Shown: positions 25,910 to 38,179 of the stretch, one piece after another | Numbering within the stretch: position 1 is the stretch's first letter | Layout: each line of letters opens with the position of its first letter | DNA from: an uncultured Acidobacteriota bacterium | GTDB lineage: Bacteria > Acidobacteriota > JAAYUB01 | DNA length: 38,780 bases | Direction: 5' to 3' | Assembly (NCBI GenBank): GCA_937925645.1 | Contig: CALAMB010000205.1 | Coordinates: 1-38,780 of the forward strand | The notes under the pieces: model-generated | What the model saw: only the letters and a program-made list of their open reading frames with translations | Told to the model about the DNA's origin: nothing | Database searches by the model: none | Translations under genes and position numbers: made by a program

Positions 25910-27889
25910 CTATTCAACGGCCTCGAGCAGGATTTCGGCAATGTCGCGGACCACGACACCCTCCAGCTCCTTCTCCTTCACCGCGTCGGAGAGCATGGTG
26001 TTGCAGAACGGGCAGGCCAGGGCCACGGTGGAGCAGCCGGAGTCGCGCACCTGCTCGATCCGGCGGTGGTTGATGCGGGAGCCGAGGCTTTCCTCCATGA
26101 AGATGCGGCCGCCGCCGCCGCCGCAGCAGAACCCCTGGCGGTGGTGCAGCGCCAGCTCCGACACCTTCACCCCCGCGATGCCGGCCATCACGTTGCGGGG
26201 CGCGTCGTAGATGCCGTTGTAGCGTCCCAGGTAGCAGGAGTCGTGGAAGGCCACGTCCAGGTCCAGCCGGCGGCCGGGCGTGAGCCGGCCCTCCTGCACC
26301 AGGCGTTCCAGCAGTTGGGAGTGGTGCCAGACCTCGAACTCGCCGCCGAACTGCGGGTACTCGTGCTTGAGGGTGTTGAAGCCGTGGGGGCAGGCGGTGA
26401 CGATCCGGCGCACCCCGGCCTCCTTGAAGGTCTCAATGTTGGCCTGGGCCATGGTCTGGAACAGGTACTCGTTGCCGGTGCGCCGGGCGGCGTCGCCGCA
26501 GCACCCTTCCGCCTCGCCCAGGATGGCGAACGAGACGCCCGCCTTCTGGAGCAGCCGGGCGAACGCCTGGGCCACCTTCCGGTTCCGGTCGTCGAAGCTG
26601 CCGGAGCAGCCCACGTAGAACAGCCACTCGAACGATTCGGCCTCGCCCACCGTGGGGATGCCGAGCCCCTCGGCCCACTCGGCCCGCTTGTGGGCGCCGA
26701 TCCCCCACGGGTTGGAGTTCGTCTCCAGCCCGCGGTACGCCTTCGTCAGCTCCTCGGGAAATTTGCTTTCCGTCAGGGTCTTGTAACGGCGGAAGTCCAC
26801 GATCCACTGGACCTCCTCAATGAACAGCGGACAGGCGTCCTCGCAGAAACCGCAGGTGGTGCAGGCCCAGATCTCGTCCTCGCCCACGGCGCCGGCGGCG
26901 AACAGGTCGGGCAGTTCGCCGGTCCGGCCGTCGGCGAGCTCACGCTCGTGCGCGTAGACGAACGCCTTGAGGTGGTCGTTCATCCGCTTGGGGGAGAGGG
27001 GCTTGTCGGTGGTGTGGGTGGGACAGTGCTCGTGGCAGCGCCCGCACTCGGTGCAGGAGTAGACGTCCAGGAGCACTTTCCAGTCCAGCTCCTGGGCCTT
27101 GGCCACGCCGAAGCTCTCGGCGTTTTCGTCCTCCAGGTTCAGCGTCCGGAGCCGCCCGGCCGGCTCGAGCTTCCGGAAGAAGACGTTGGGCAGCGAGGTG
27201 ATGACGTGGAAGTGCTTCGACCCGGGGAGGATGTTGAGGAAAAACAGGATCGTGGCGGCCTGGACCCAGAAGGAACCGGCGTAAAGCGCCTGCAGGCCCG
27301 TCCGGTCCCAGCCGGCGACGAGCGGGCCCAGGGCGGCGCCCAGGAAACCGTAGGTGGGGACGCCGGCGGCGTGGAGGGCGGCCTCGGCGCCCATGTCGGT
27401 GAGCATCAGGAGCAGGATCAGGCCCAGCACCAGGTAGGCTTCACCCGACGACTCCACCCGCGCCGGCCGGAGCACGGCGCGGCGGAAAACGGCCCAGAGC
27501 ACGGCCAGCGCCACCAGCACGATGAACAGGTCCTTGGGCCAGGCGTAGGCCGCGCCGAGGCGCCGCTCGAAGTCCAGGCCGGGAATCCAGGTGCCCAGGA
27601 ACAGCGAGGCGGTGTGGATGGCCAGGACGCAGAATCCCCAGAAGATGAACGCGTGCATGAGCCCCGTGGACGGATCCCGCAGGATGCGGGCCTGGGCGAC
27701 GACGTGGGCCAGGATCGCCCGGACGCGCTCGCCCCAGCGGTTGAAGCGGTCCTCCGGCGCGGCGCGGCGCAGCAGCCGCCACTTGCCGCGGAGGCGCCAG
27801 ATAAAGATGCCCGCTCCCGCCAAACTCATGGCCAGGAACAGGAAATAATAGACTCCGGCAGCCGGATCGATCAGGGTCTTGGGGTCCAT
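25910..27889 (-). CDS. HdrD/EtfD-like membrane iron-sulfur oxidoreductase
   Basis: 659 residues. A NarI-like membrane part with about six helices (residues 10-250) precedes two [4Fe-4S] motifs, CTECGRCHEHCP and CTTCGFCEDACP, and two CCG domains. The second CCG domain is complete (HDSCYLGR, FCCGGGGG, CPFC). The first has VGCSGS and EGCCGD but ends CPHG, lacking the last Cys. This layout matches the membrane HdrD-like protein proposed as electron-transfer-flavoprotein:menaquinone oxidoreductase (EtfD); no etfAB is adjacent, so the donor is unknown. ATG 27887-27889 has GAGGAG 7 bp upstream and a TTGACA/GATAAT promoter. It is convergent with the hydrogenase operon. Confidence 0.87.
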   Translation of the reverse strand: MDPKTLIDPAAGVYYFLFLAMSLAGAGIFIWRLRGKWRLLRRAAPEDRFNRWGERVRAILAHVVAQARILRDPSTGLMHAFIFWGFCVLAIHTASLFLGTWIPGLDFERRLGAAYAWPKDLFIVLVALAVLWAVFRRAVLRPARVESSGEAYLVLGLILLLMLTDMGAEAALHAAGVPTYGFLGAALGPLVAGWDRTGLQALYAGSFWVQAATILFFLNILPGSKHFHVITSLPNVFFRKLEPAGRLRTLNLEDENAESFGVAKAQELDWKVLLDVYSCTECGRCHEHCPTHTTDKPLSPKRMNDHLKAFVYAHERELADGRTGELPDLFAAGAVGEDEIWACTTCGFCEDACPLFIEEVQWIVDFRRYKTLTESKFPEELTKAYRGLETNSNPWGIGAHKRAEWAEGLGIPTVGEAESFEWLFYVGCSGSFDDRNRKVAQAFARLLQKAGVSFAILGEAEGCCGDAARRTGNEYLFQTMAQANIETFKEAGVRRIVTACPHGFNTLKHEYPQFGGEFEVWHHSQLLERLVQEGRLTPGRRLDLDVAFHDSCYLGRYNGIYDAPRNVMAGIAGVKVSELALHHRQGFCCGGGGGRIFMEESLGSRINHRRIEQVRDSGCSTVALACPFCNTMLSDAVKEKELEGVVVRDIAEILLEAVE

Positions 27890-27927
27890 GCCGTTCTCCT
27901 CGAAGGGGTTATGTCGAGCGGGCTCCC

Positions 27928-27956
27928 ATTATCAGGAAGATGCCCCCGGCTGTCAA
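27928..27956 (-). promoter_or_regulatory. Promoter of the HdrD/EtfD-like gene
   Basis: On the minus strand TTGACA (27956-27951), 17-bp spacer, GATAAT (27933-27928), about 38 bp before the ATG. Confidence 0.75.
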
Positions 27957-27997
27957 GTCGGGAGAGCGAATGCGGCATCCGGCGGACGATTTTCCCA

Positions 27998-28025
27998 TTG
28001 ACAAACCGGCAAGTTCGAGTATAGT
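27998..28025 (+). promoter_or_regulatory. Promoter of the tRNA genes
   Basis: TTGACA (27998-28003), 16-bp spacer, TATAGT (28020-28025), 76 bp upstream of tRNA-Lys. It is divergent from the HdrD/EtfD-like promoter, with 41 bp between the two -35 boxes. Confidence 0.7.
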
Positions 28026-28101
28026 TAGGGTCTTGCTTCGGGAACGCCCGCTTCCATCCCCGGGCAACCGTTTGAATCACAGGTTGTTATTTACATTCGG
28101 T

Positions 28102-28177
28102 GGGCCGTTAGCTCAATTGGTAGAGCAAGTGACTCTTAATCACTAGGTTGGAGGTTCGATTCCTCCACGGCTCACCA
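28102..28177 (+). tRNA. tRNA-Lys (anticodon CTT)
   Basis: A 76-nt cloverleaf with encoded CCA end. Acceptor arms GGGCCGT and ACGGCTC pair with one G-T; the D arm is TAGCTCAATTGGTAGAGCA. The anticodon stem AGTGA/TCACT encloses CTCTTAA, giving anticodon CTT for codon AAG. The T arm is GGAGGTTCGATTCCTCC. Confidence 0.97.
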
Positions 28178-28292
28178 TTTTCCTCAACTCAGATTCTGCG
28201 ATTGGAATTCATCATCCATCTTCCGAATATCGATTTGGATACCAACACCCGAATGTCGCATGATGCATCTATAAAGTCAGTCGCCTTTGTCT

Positions 28293-28379
28293 GCGAAAGT
28301 GGCGGAATTGGCAGACGCGCTAGACTTAGGATCTAGTACCCGCAAGGGTGTGGGGGTTCAACTCCCCCCTTTCGCACCA
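28293..28379 (+). tRNA. tRNA-Leu (anticodon TAG)
   Basis: An 87-nt class II tRNA with long variable arm and encoded CCA end. Acceptor arms GCGAAAG/CTTTCGC pair perfectly; the anticodon loop CTTAGGA gives TAG, reading CTA and probably other CTN codons. It is 115 bp after tRNA-Lys; TATAAA at 28270-28275 could be its own -10 box but no -35 matches. Confidence 0.97.
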
Positions 28380-28437
28380 AATTTTGGCCTGTTCCCGCCA
28401 TGACGGATTCCACACCATATCGAAAGGAAGGTCGCAC

Positions 28438-29880
28438 GTGAAGGTAACGTTGGGTGAAAGCAGCGGATGCCGCAAGGTTCTGAATCTGGAAATCGCGCCC
28501 GATGAGACGGAAGCGGTCCGGCAGAAGGTGATCGATGACATGAAGAAGATCGCCGTCCTGCCCGGTTTCCGGCCGGGTCGGGCCCCGGTGGGCCTCCTGG
28601 AGCGGCGGTTCAAGACCGCCATCGTTCAGGAAGTGGTGGAGCAGGTGATGAAGGACTCCCTGCCCAAGGCCCTCGAGGAAACCGGCCTCAAGCCGGTGAA
28701 CCAGCCGGAGATGGTGGAGTCCGACTACGAGTTCGGCGGCGCGCTCAAGGCGTCGATCGCCTTCGAGGTGCTGCCCGATTTCGAACTGAAGGATTACCAG
28801 GGGCTGGCGGTCGCCCACCGCGACGCCGCCTTCGACCCGCAGCTCGTGGAGCACGAGATCCAGCGGCGGCGCCAGGCCCGCGCGTCGCTCCAGGAGGTGA
28901 CGGGCCGGCCCGCGCAGCGGGGCGACTTTCTCGCCGCCGCGTTCGAGGCCGCCGTGACCGGGCAGGTCGAGCCGGTCAAGGATGACCGGATGTACCTGCT
29001 CGTGGAGGAGAACCTGAAAAACTCCCTGTTGGCCCTGCAGGCCGAGGGGCAGGGGATCGGCGAAACACGCACGTTCGACCTCGAGTTCCCCGCCGACTAC
29101 CACGACAACCGCCTGGCCGGCAAGACCGCGACCGTCCGGCTGACGGTTCAGGAGATCAAGGAGCGCGTGCTGCCGGCGCTGGACGACGCGTTCGCCCAGT
29201 CCATGGGCGACTTCAAGACCTTCGACGAGTTCCGCGCCCGCGTCGAGGCGGAGCTGCGCGAGGCGGTGGCCGACCACAACCGCCACGAGTTGGAGCGCCG
29301 GGTGTCCGAGGCCCTGGTGGCCGGCTACGACTTCCCCGTGCCGGATACCCTCACCGAAGCCGCCTTCTCCGATTTCGCCCTGCCGGCGGTCAACGACCTG
29401 ATGCAGCGCGGCATGAGCGCCACGGACGTGGGCAAGCTCGACTGGCAGGCGATCCGGGCGGAACAGGCGCCCAACCTGCAGCGGGCGGTCCGCGAGACCA
29501 TGGTGCTGAACCGGATCGCCGAGCAGGAGGGCGTGACGGTCACCGACGCGGACGTGGAGGCCGAGATGGTCCGCGTCGCCGCCGCCCGCGGCATGACGCC
29601 CGAGGCGCTGAAGGCGGAGATGATCCGCGACGAAGAGGCGCTGAACCGGCTCAAGAACAGTTTGAAGCTGCGCCGGGCGCTGGCGGTGGTTGTCGCCGCC
29701 GCCCGGATCACCGAGCCGCCGGCCGAGGCGGAGCACGTGCATGGTCCCGGCTGCGGCCACGACCATGAGCATGAGCATGACCATGGCCATGACCACGACC
29801 ATGCAGCCGAAACCGAGGCCAAGCCCAAGGCCAAGCCCCGGAGCAAGGCGAAAGGCAAGACTCAGGAGGCCGCGGAGTAA
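28438..29880 (+). CDS. tig: Trigger factor chaperone with histidine-rich tail
   Basis: 480 residues. The N-terminal ribosome-binding domain contains the signature LPGFRPGRAPVGLLERRF (GFRxGxxP loop, about 42-59). A divergent FKBP-type prolyl isomerase domain (about 150-245) and the helical chaperone domain follow. The end is unusual: from about residue 432 it has EHVHGPGCGHDHEHEH and more His/Asp pairs, then a Lys/Ala-rich tail. SlyD-type isomerases have metal-binding His-rich tails; standard trigger factor does not. GTG 28438 is chosen for AAGGAAGG upstream; the frame extends into the tRNA without a supported start. First gene of the tig-clpP-clpX-lon group. Confidence 0.95.
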   Translation: MKVTLGESSGCRKVLNLEIAPDETEAVRQKVIDDMKKIAVLPGFRPGRAPVGLLERRFKTAIVQEVVEQVMKDSLPKALEETGLKPVNQPEMVESDYEFGGALKASIAFEVLPDFELKDYQGLAVAHRDAAFDPQLVEHEIQRRRQARASLQEVTGRPAQRGDFLAAAFEAAVTGQVEPVKDDRMYLLVEENLKNSLLALQAEGQGIGETRTFDLEFPADYHDNRLAGKTATVRLTVQEIKERVLPALDDAFAQSMGDFKTFDEFRARVEAELREAVADHNRHELERRVSEALVAGYDFPVPDTLTEAAFSDFALPAVNDLMQRGMSATDVGKLDWQAIRAEQAPNLQRAVRETMVLNRIAEQEGVTVTDADVEAEMVRVAAARGMTPEALKAEMIRDEEALNRLKNSLKLRRALAVVVAAARITEPPAEAEHVHGPGCGHDHEHEHDHGHDHDHAAETEAKPKAKPRSKAKGKTQEAAE

Positions 29881-29955
29881 ACCCCGCGGCCCGTTCCGAC
29901 ATCTAACATGTGATGGCCGGCCGCCGGCGCCGGTCCCAACCGCAGGAGGTTGAAC

Positions 29956-30546
29956 GTGGCACTGGTTCCCATCGTCGTCGAACAGACCAACCGGGGCGAA
30001 CGGGCGTACGACATCTACTCGCGGCTGCTCAAGGACAACATCATCTTCCTGGGCACCCCCGTGACCGATGAGATCGCCAACCTGGTGATCGCCCAGATGC
30101 TGTTCCTCCAGGCCGAGGACCCCGAGAAGGACATCTCCCTCTACATCAACTCGCCGGGCGGTTCCATCACTTCGGGGCTGGCCATCTACGACACGATCCA
30201 GTTCATCAAGCCCGACGTGATGACCATCTGCATCGGCCAGGCGGCGAGCATGGCCGCCCTGCTGCTGGCCGCCGGCGCCCCCGGCAAGCGATACGCCCTG
30301 CCCAACTGCCGCATCCTCATCCACCAGCCGTTCATGTCCGGGCTGTCGGGCCAGGCCACCGACATCGACATCCACGCCAAGGAGATCCTCCGCCTCAAGG
30401 AGATCACCTGCGACATCCTGTGCCGGCACACGAAGCAGCCCGCGGACAAGATCCTCCGCGACGTGGATCGCGATTACATCATGGGCGCGGACGAGGCGGT
30501 GGCCTACGGCCTGATCGACAAGGTCATCACCAAACAGGGACTCTGA
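29956..30546 (+). CDS. clpP: ATP-dependent Clp protease proteolytic subunit
   Basis: 196 residues. Catalytic triad: Ser98 in GQAASMA, His123 in CRILIHQP and an Asp in [20 protein letters not shown] forms the oxyanion-hole strand. GTG 29956-29958 fits AGGAGG 6 bp upstream and gives the usual N-terminus [13 protein letters not shown] 29950 directly abuts the ribosome-binding site and is rejected. ClpP forms tetradecamers that degrade substrates unfolded by ClpX, encoded 14 bp downstream. Confidence 0.98.
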   Translation: MALVPIVVEQTNRGERAYDIYSRLLKDNIIFLGTPVTDEIANLVIAQMLFLQAEDPEKDISLYINSPGGSITSGLAIYDTIQFIKPDVMTICIGQAASMAALLLAAGAPGKRYALPNCRILIHQPFMSGLSGQATDIDIHAKEILRLKEITCDILCRHTKQPADKILRDVDRDYIMGADEAVAYGLIDKVITKQGL

Positions 30547-30560
30547 GCCGGAGCGCGACG

Positions 30561-31817
<1,257 letters not shown>

Positions 31818-31830
31818 GGAGTTGTCCGCC

Positions 31831-34227
<2,397 letters not shown>

Positions 34228-34241
34228 CCGGGATTCAGCGA

Positions 34242-34838
34242 GTGAAATTCACGGCGGTCGAGTTTGTGACCAGCGCGCGGTCGGCGTCCGGCTATCCGCG
34301 GGAGCGCCTCCCGGAGATCGCCGTCGTCGGCCGGTCCAACGTGGGCAAGTCGAGCCTGATCAACACGCTGCTGAAACGGCGCGGTGTCGCCAAGGTCAGC
34401 GGCACCCCGGGCAAGACCCGCGGGATCAACTATTTCAGGATCAACGGTTCTTTTTATCTGGTGGATCTGCCCGGCTATGGCTACGCGAAAATTTCCGAGG
34501 CCGAGCGCCGGTCCTGGGACCGGATGATCCGGGAGTACTTCGCCGAAACCACCCGCCGCCGGCTGGTGATCATGATCGTGGATATCCGCCACGCGCTCTC
34601 GCCGCTGGACCGGACCCTGCGGGAGTGGCTGGAGGCGCAGGCGGCCGAGTACGTGGTCGTGGCCACCAAGGCCGACAAGCTGTCCGGCAACGCCCGGGCC
34701 GCCAGTCTGCGCGAGCTGCGGGCGGCGTTCCCCGACCGGGAGATCCTGCCCTTCTCCGCGCTGACGGAGCTGGGCCGGCTGGAGCTGCTGGGACGGCTGC
34801 AGCGTTTCATCAAAACTGATCAATCACAGGACATATAA
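34242..34838 (+). CDS. engB: Ribosome biogenesis GTP-binding protein EngB/YsxC
   Basis: 198 residues. G1 GRSNVGKSS (about 30-38), G2 region [13 protein letters not shown]3 DLPGYGYA, G4 TKADK and G5-like FSALT match the EngB (YihA/YsxC) family of small GTPases needed for 50S assembly. GTG 34242 starts 14 bp after the lon stop; no strong ribosome-binding site is visible, so coupling to lon translation is plausible. It is followed 10 bp later by rho. Confidence 0.96.
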   Translation: MKFTAVEFVTSARSASGYPRERLPEIAVVGRSNVGKSSLINTLLKRRGVAKVSGTPGKTRGINYFRINGSFYLVDLPGYGYAKISEAERRSWDRMIREYFAETTRRRLVIMIVDIRHALSPLDRTLREWLEAQAAEYVVVATKADKLSGNARAASLRELRAAFPDREILPFSALTELGRLELLGRLQRFIKTDQSQDI

Positions 34839-34848
34839 GGAGGTTCCC

Positions 34849-36156
<1,308 letters not shown>

Positions 36157-36165
36157 TGCCGGGGC

Positions 36166-36187
36166 CTCGCGGCCTGGCGGCCGCGAG
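36166..36187 (+). terminator. Hairpin after rho
   Basis: CTCGCGGCC-type arms of 9 bp (36166-36174 and 36179-36187) enclose a 4-nt loop, 10 bp after the rho stop. It lacks a T tract, so it may act as an mRNA 3' stabiliser or a weak terminator. Confidence 0.45.
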
Positions 36188-36280
36188 TTCCGTCCGCACG
36201 ATGGCGGATGGGCTTGACCCTCCCCACATCCTGTCCGGCTGCCTGCATCCGTACTCCGTGAGAGCCCGGCGTGCCCGAAA

Positions 36281-36299
36281 CCGCGCCCGGCGGGCGCGG
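36281..36299 (-). terminator. Hairpin after the methyltransferase operon
   Basis: CCGCGCCC (36281-36288) pairs with GGGCGCGG (36292-36299) around a 3-nt loop, 9 bp beyond the stop of the minus-strand methyltransferase. On that strand GGTTTCGG follows, a poor T tract. Confidence 0.4.
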
Positions 36300-36307
36300 G
36301 GGACCGT

Positions 36308-37087
36308 TCACCGGTCCGGCACCGTCAGCCCCAGCCGGGCCGCAACCTCGCGGTCCGGCCGGCTGGCGCCCGTCGGCGGTACGAACAGCGTGCAGTACGG
36401 GTCGCCGGGCACGGCCTGAAGCCGCCGCAGCGGGAAGCGCGCCGTCAGATGGGGGATGGCGGCGAACTGGGCGGCCTGGTACAGGACGACCTCGTGATCG
36501 GGCCCGTAGGCGGGGAGCAGCTTGTCCAGCAGCATCCGCCGGCCGGTGCGGTTGGGCCGCCCGCCGTAGCCCCAGTCCCCGATGATGCCCACCTGCCACA
36601 GGATCAGCGGCACCGCCGGATCGAACACCGTGTGATGGGAGAGAAAGTCGGTGGCCTCGTGGCTCTGACAGCCCCGGTGTCCCGGATCGGCGCCCAGGTC
36701 CGCGAACAGGCAGTCGGACGCCGAGACCGCCGGCAGCATCCGCGCCGGGTAGCCTTCCGCGCGCGCCAGCCGCAGCGACGCGTGGGTGGCGTGCACGAAG
36801 ACGCCGGGGTGCCCGTAGTACGCCGCGCACACCCGCCGCCCCTGCCGGACCGCCTCCAGGATCCGGGCCACGGTCCGTTCGTAGGTCACCCGGCGGGGCT
36901 CGCCGGGCGCGTACAGCCGGTCCAGTGACTCGGCGCGGGGGTTGAGCCGCTCGATCCAGCGGGCGGTCACCGCGTCCGTGGCGTAGAGGACGAGGTCGGC
37001 CGCCTCGATGCACCGCCGGGCTTCGGCCGTCACCTGGGCGACGGCCCGGATCCCGGTGCCCACGATGTCCAGCGAACCGCCGTTCAT
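36308..37087 (-). CDS. Borosin-type peptide alpha-N-methyltransferase homologue (putatively active)
   Basis: 259 residues of the tetrapyrrole-methylase (SAM) superfamily. [10 protein letters not shown] starts the fold, and [31 protein letters not shown] and LILWQVGI match my recollection of the split-borosin enzyme SonM and fungal OphMA. Y59, R65 and Y69 in [16 protein letters not shown] have the same spacing as OphMA catalytic Y66, R72 and Y76. These enzymes methylate backbone amides of ribosomal peptides. No core peptide is fused: the protein ends soon after the CTLFVPP segment. The ATG overlaps the upstream gene stop (ATGA), indicating translational coupling. No tetrapyrrole pathway genes are nearby, which argues against a cobalamin or siroheme role. 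Confidence 0.85.
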   Translation of the reverse strand: MNGGSLDIVGTGIRAVAQVTAEARRCIEAADLVLYATDAVTARWIERLNPRAESLDRLYAPGEPRRVTYERTVARILEAVRQGRRVCAAYYGHPGVFVHATHASLRLARAEGYPARMLPAVSASDCLFADLGADPGHRGCQSHEATDFLSHHTVFDPAVPLILWQVGIIGDWGYGGRPNRTGRRMLLDKLLPAYGPDHEVVLYQAAQFAAIPHLTARFPLRRLQAVPGDPYCTLFVPPTGASRPDREVAARLGLTVPDR

Positions 37088-38043
37088 CGGTCGTCATCCG
37101 GGGCGGCGACGTCCGCCTGAAGCCGGGCGATGACGTCCGGATCGGCAACGGGCTTCTCCAGCGGCGGCACGTAGAGAGTGGTGAACGGCGAAAACTCCTG
37201 GTCCGGCAACTCGGCCAGCGTCAGCCACCGGATGGCCGGCAGCGACGCGTCGTCCGCCGCCGCCTCGTAGGCCGCCACGCGGTGGTCCGGCGGATAGTGG
37301 CCGCGGAGCGTTTCGGCCAGCACCGCCAGCCCGTGGTCGGGATGGCGGGCGGGGCGACCGGCGGGGTTGAGGCCGCCCACCTGCCAGAGCAGCAGCAGAC
37401 TGCGGACGTCGAACCGTCGGCGATGGACGAGAAAGTCGGTGGCCTCGAAGCTCTGGGAGCCGTGTGTGGCGGGGTCGATGCCCAGGTCCGCGTAGAGGCA
37501 GTCCTCGGCGGACACGCCGGGGAGCATCGCCGCCTCCAGCCCCTCCTGCCGCGCCTGCCGGATGGCGGCGCCGGCGGGGAAGCAGAGCATGCCGGGATGC
37601 CCGTGGAACACGGCGCACACCGCTTCGCCGGCCCGCGCCGGCGCGAGCAGGCGCTCCACGGTGGCGGCGGTGATTTCGCCCGGCGACCGGTTCGGCGCGT
37701 AGAGGTCGAGCAGCGACTCGATGCAGGGATTCAACGGCTGAATCCCGGCGGCGAGCCCCGGCGGCAGCTGGTGGAAAACTCGGTCGGCGCCGGCGATCGC
37801 GTCCCGGATCTCCGGGGTGAGATGCGCCGGGCGGATACCGGCGCCCACCACCGTCAGGCGCCCGGCCGGCGCCCGACTGAGGAGAAGCCGGATCTGCCGC
37901 TGGTCCCGGCTGCGGACGGCGGCCTGCTCCGCGGCACTCAGACCGGCGCGCGCCATGGCGCCCGCCGGATCGCTCTCGAAGGCCGCCCGCGCAGCGACGT
38001 CCTCCGCCAGGTCGATGAGAAAATCGGCCAGCCGCTGGTTCAT
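37084..38043 (-). CDS. Borosin methyltransferase paralogue fused to N-terminal binding-domain-like helices (catalytic residues lost)
   Basis: 319 residues. The first 58 or so form a helical domain ([27 protein letters not shown], then IRLLL) that resembles the borosin-binding domain of split-borosin precursors and LigA-like folds. A methyltransferase domain follows from LTVVGAGIR (63), with [31 protein letters not shown] and LLLWQVGG. At the catalytic loop (Y115[10 protein letters not shown]) the positions of the neighbour's R65 and Y69 are P121 and T125, so catalysis is probably lost or changed. GGAGGA lies 7 bp before ATG 38043. It is first in the operon, overlapping the second methyltransferase by 4 bp, and may act as scaffold or recruiter. 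Confidence 0.82.
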   Translation of the reverse strand: MNQRLADFLIDLAEDVAARAAFESDPAGAMARAGLSAAEQAAVRSRDQRQIRLLLSRAPAGRLTVVGAGIRPAHLTPEIRDAIAGADRVFHQLPPGLAAGIQPLNPCIESLLDLYAPNRSPGEITAATVERLLAPARAGEAVCAVFHGHPGMLCFPAGAAIRQARQEGLEAAMLPGVSAEDCLYADLGIDPATHGSQSFEATDFLVHRRRFDVRSLLLLWQVGGLNPAGRPARHPDHGLAVLAETLRGHYPPDHRVAAYEAAADDASLPAIRWLTLAELPDQEFSPFTTLYVPPLEKPVADPDVIARLQADVAAPDDDR

Positions 38044-38088
38044 TCGTCAGTCCTCCGATTCGGGTGGGCAAAAGGGGAATCGCTCCTT

Positions 38089-38117
38089 ATGCTAACGCCG
38101 AAAGCGGCGCATTGCAA
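38089..38117 (-). promoter_or_regulatory. Promoter of the methyltransferase operon
   Basis: On the minus strand TTGCAA (38117-38112), 17-bp spacer, TAGCAT (38094-38089), 46 bp before ATG 38043. TTGCAA is its own reverse complement. Confidence 0.6.
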
Positions 38118-38138
38118 CCGGTCCGGCGTGCCGCCTTG

Positions 38139-38147
38139 TGGTACAAT
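38139..38147 (+). promoter_or_regulatory. Extended -10 promoter of the repeat-protein gene
   Basis: TGGTACAAT is a TG-n extended -10 element (TACAAT at 38142-38147) 33 bp before ATG 38180. There is no good -35 at the proper distance; the palindromic TTGCAA at 38112 is 24 bp away. Confidence 0.5.
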
Positions 38148-38179
38148 ACATCCAACACAGACTGTACACGGAGGGGCAG

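Noticed and set aside
28148..28336. Small open frame between and into the tRNA genes
   Set aside because: It overlaps the tRNA-Leu gene, has no ribosome-binding site and no recognisable product.
36308..38043. Tetrapyrrole (cobalamin/siroheme) C-methyltransferases
   Set aside because: The fold is shared, but the catalytic-loop spacing, the extra N-terminal helices and the absence of any pathway genes fit the borosin branch better; a phylogeny could still overturn this.
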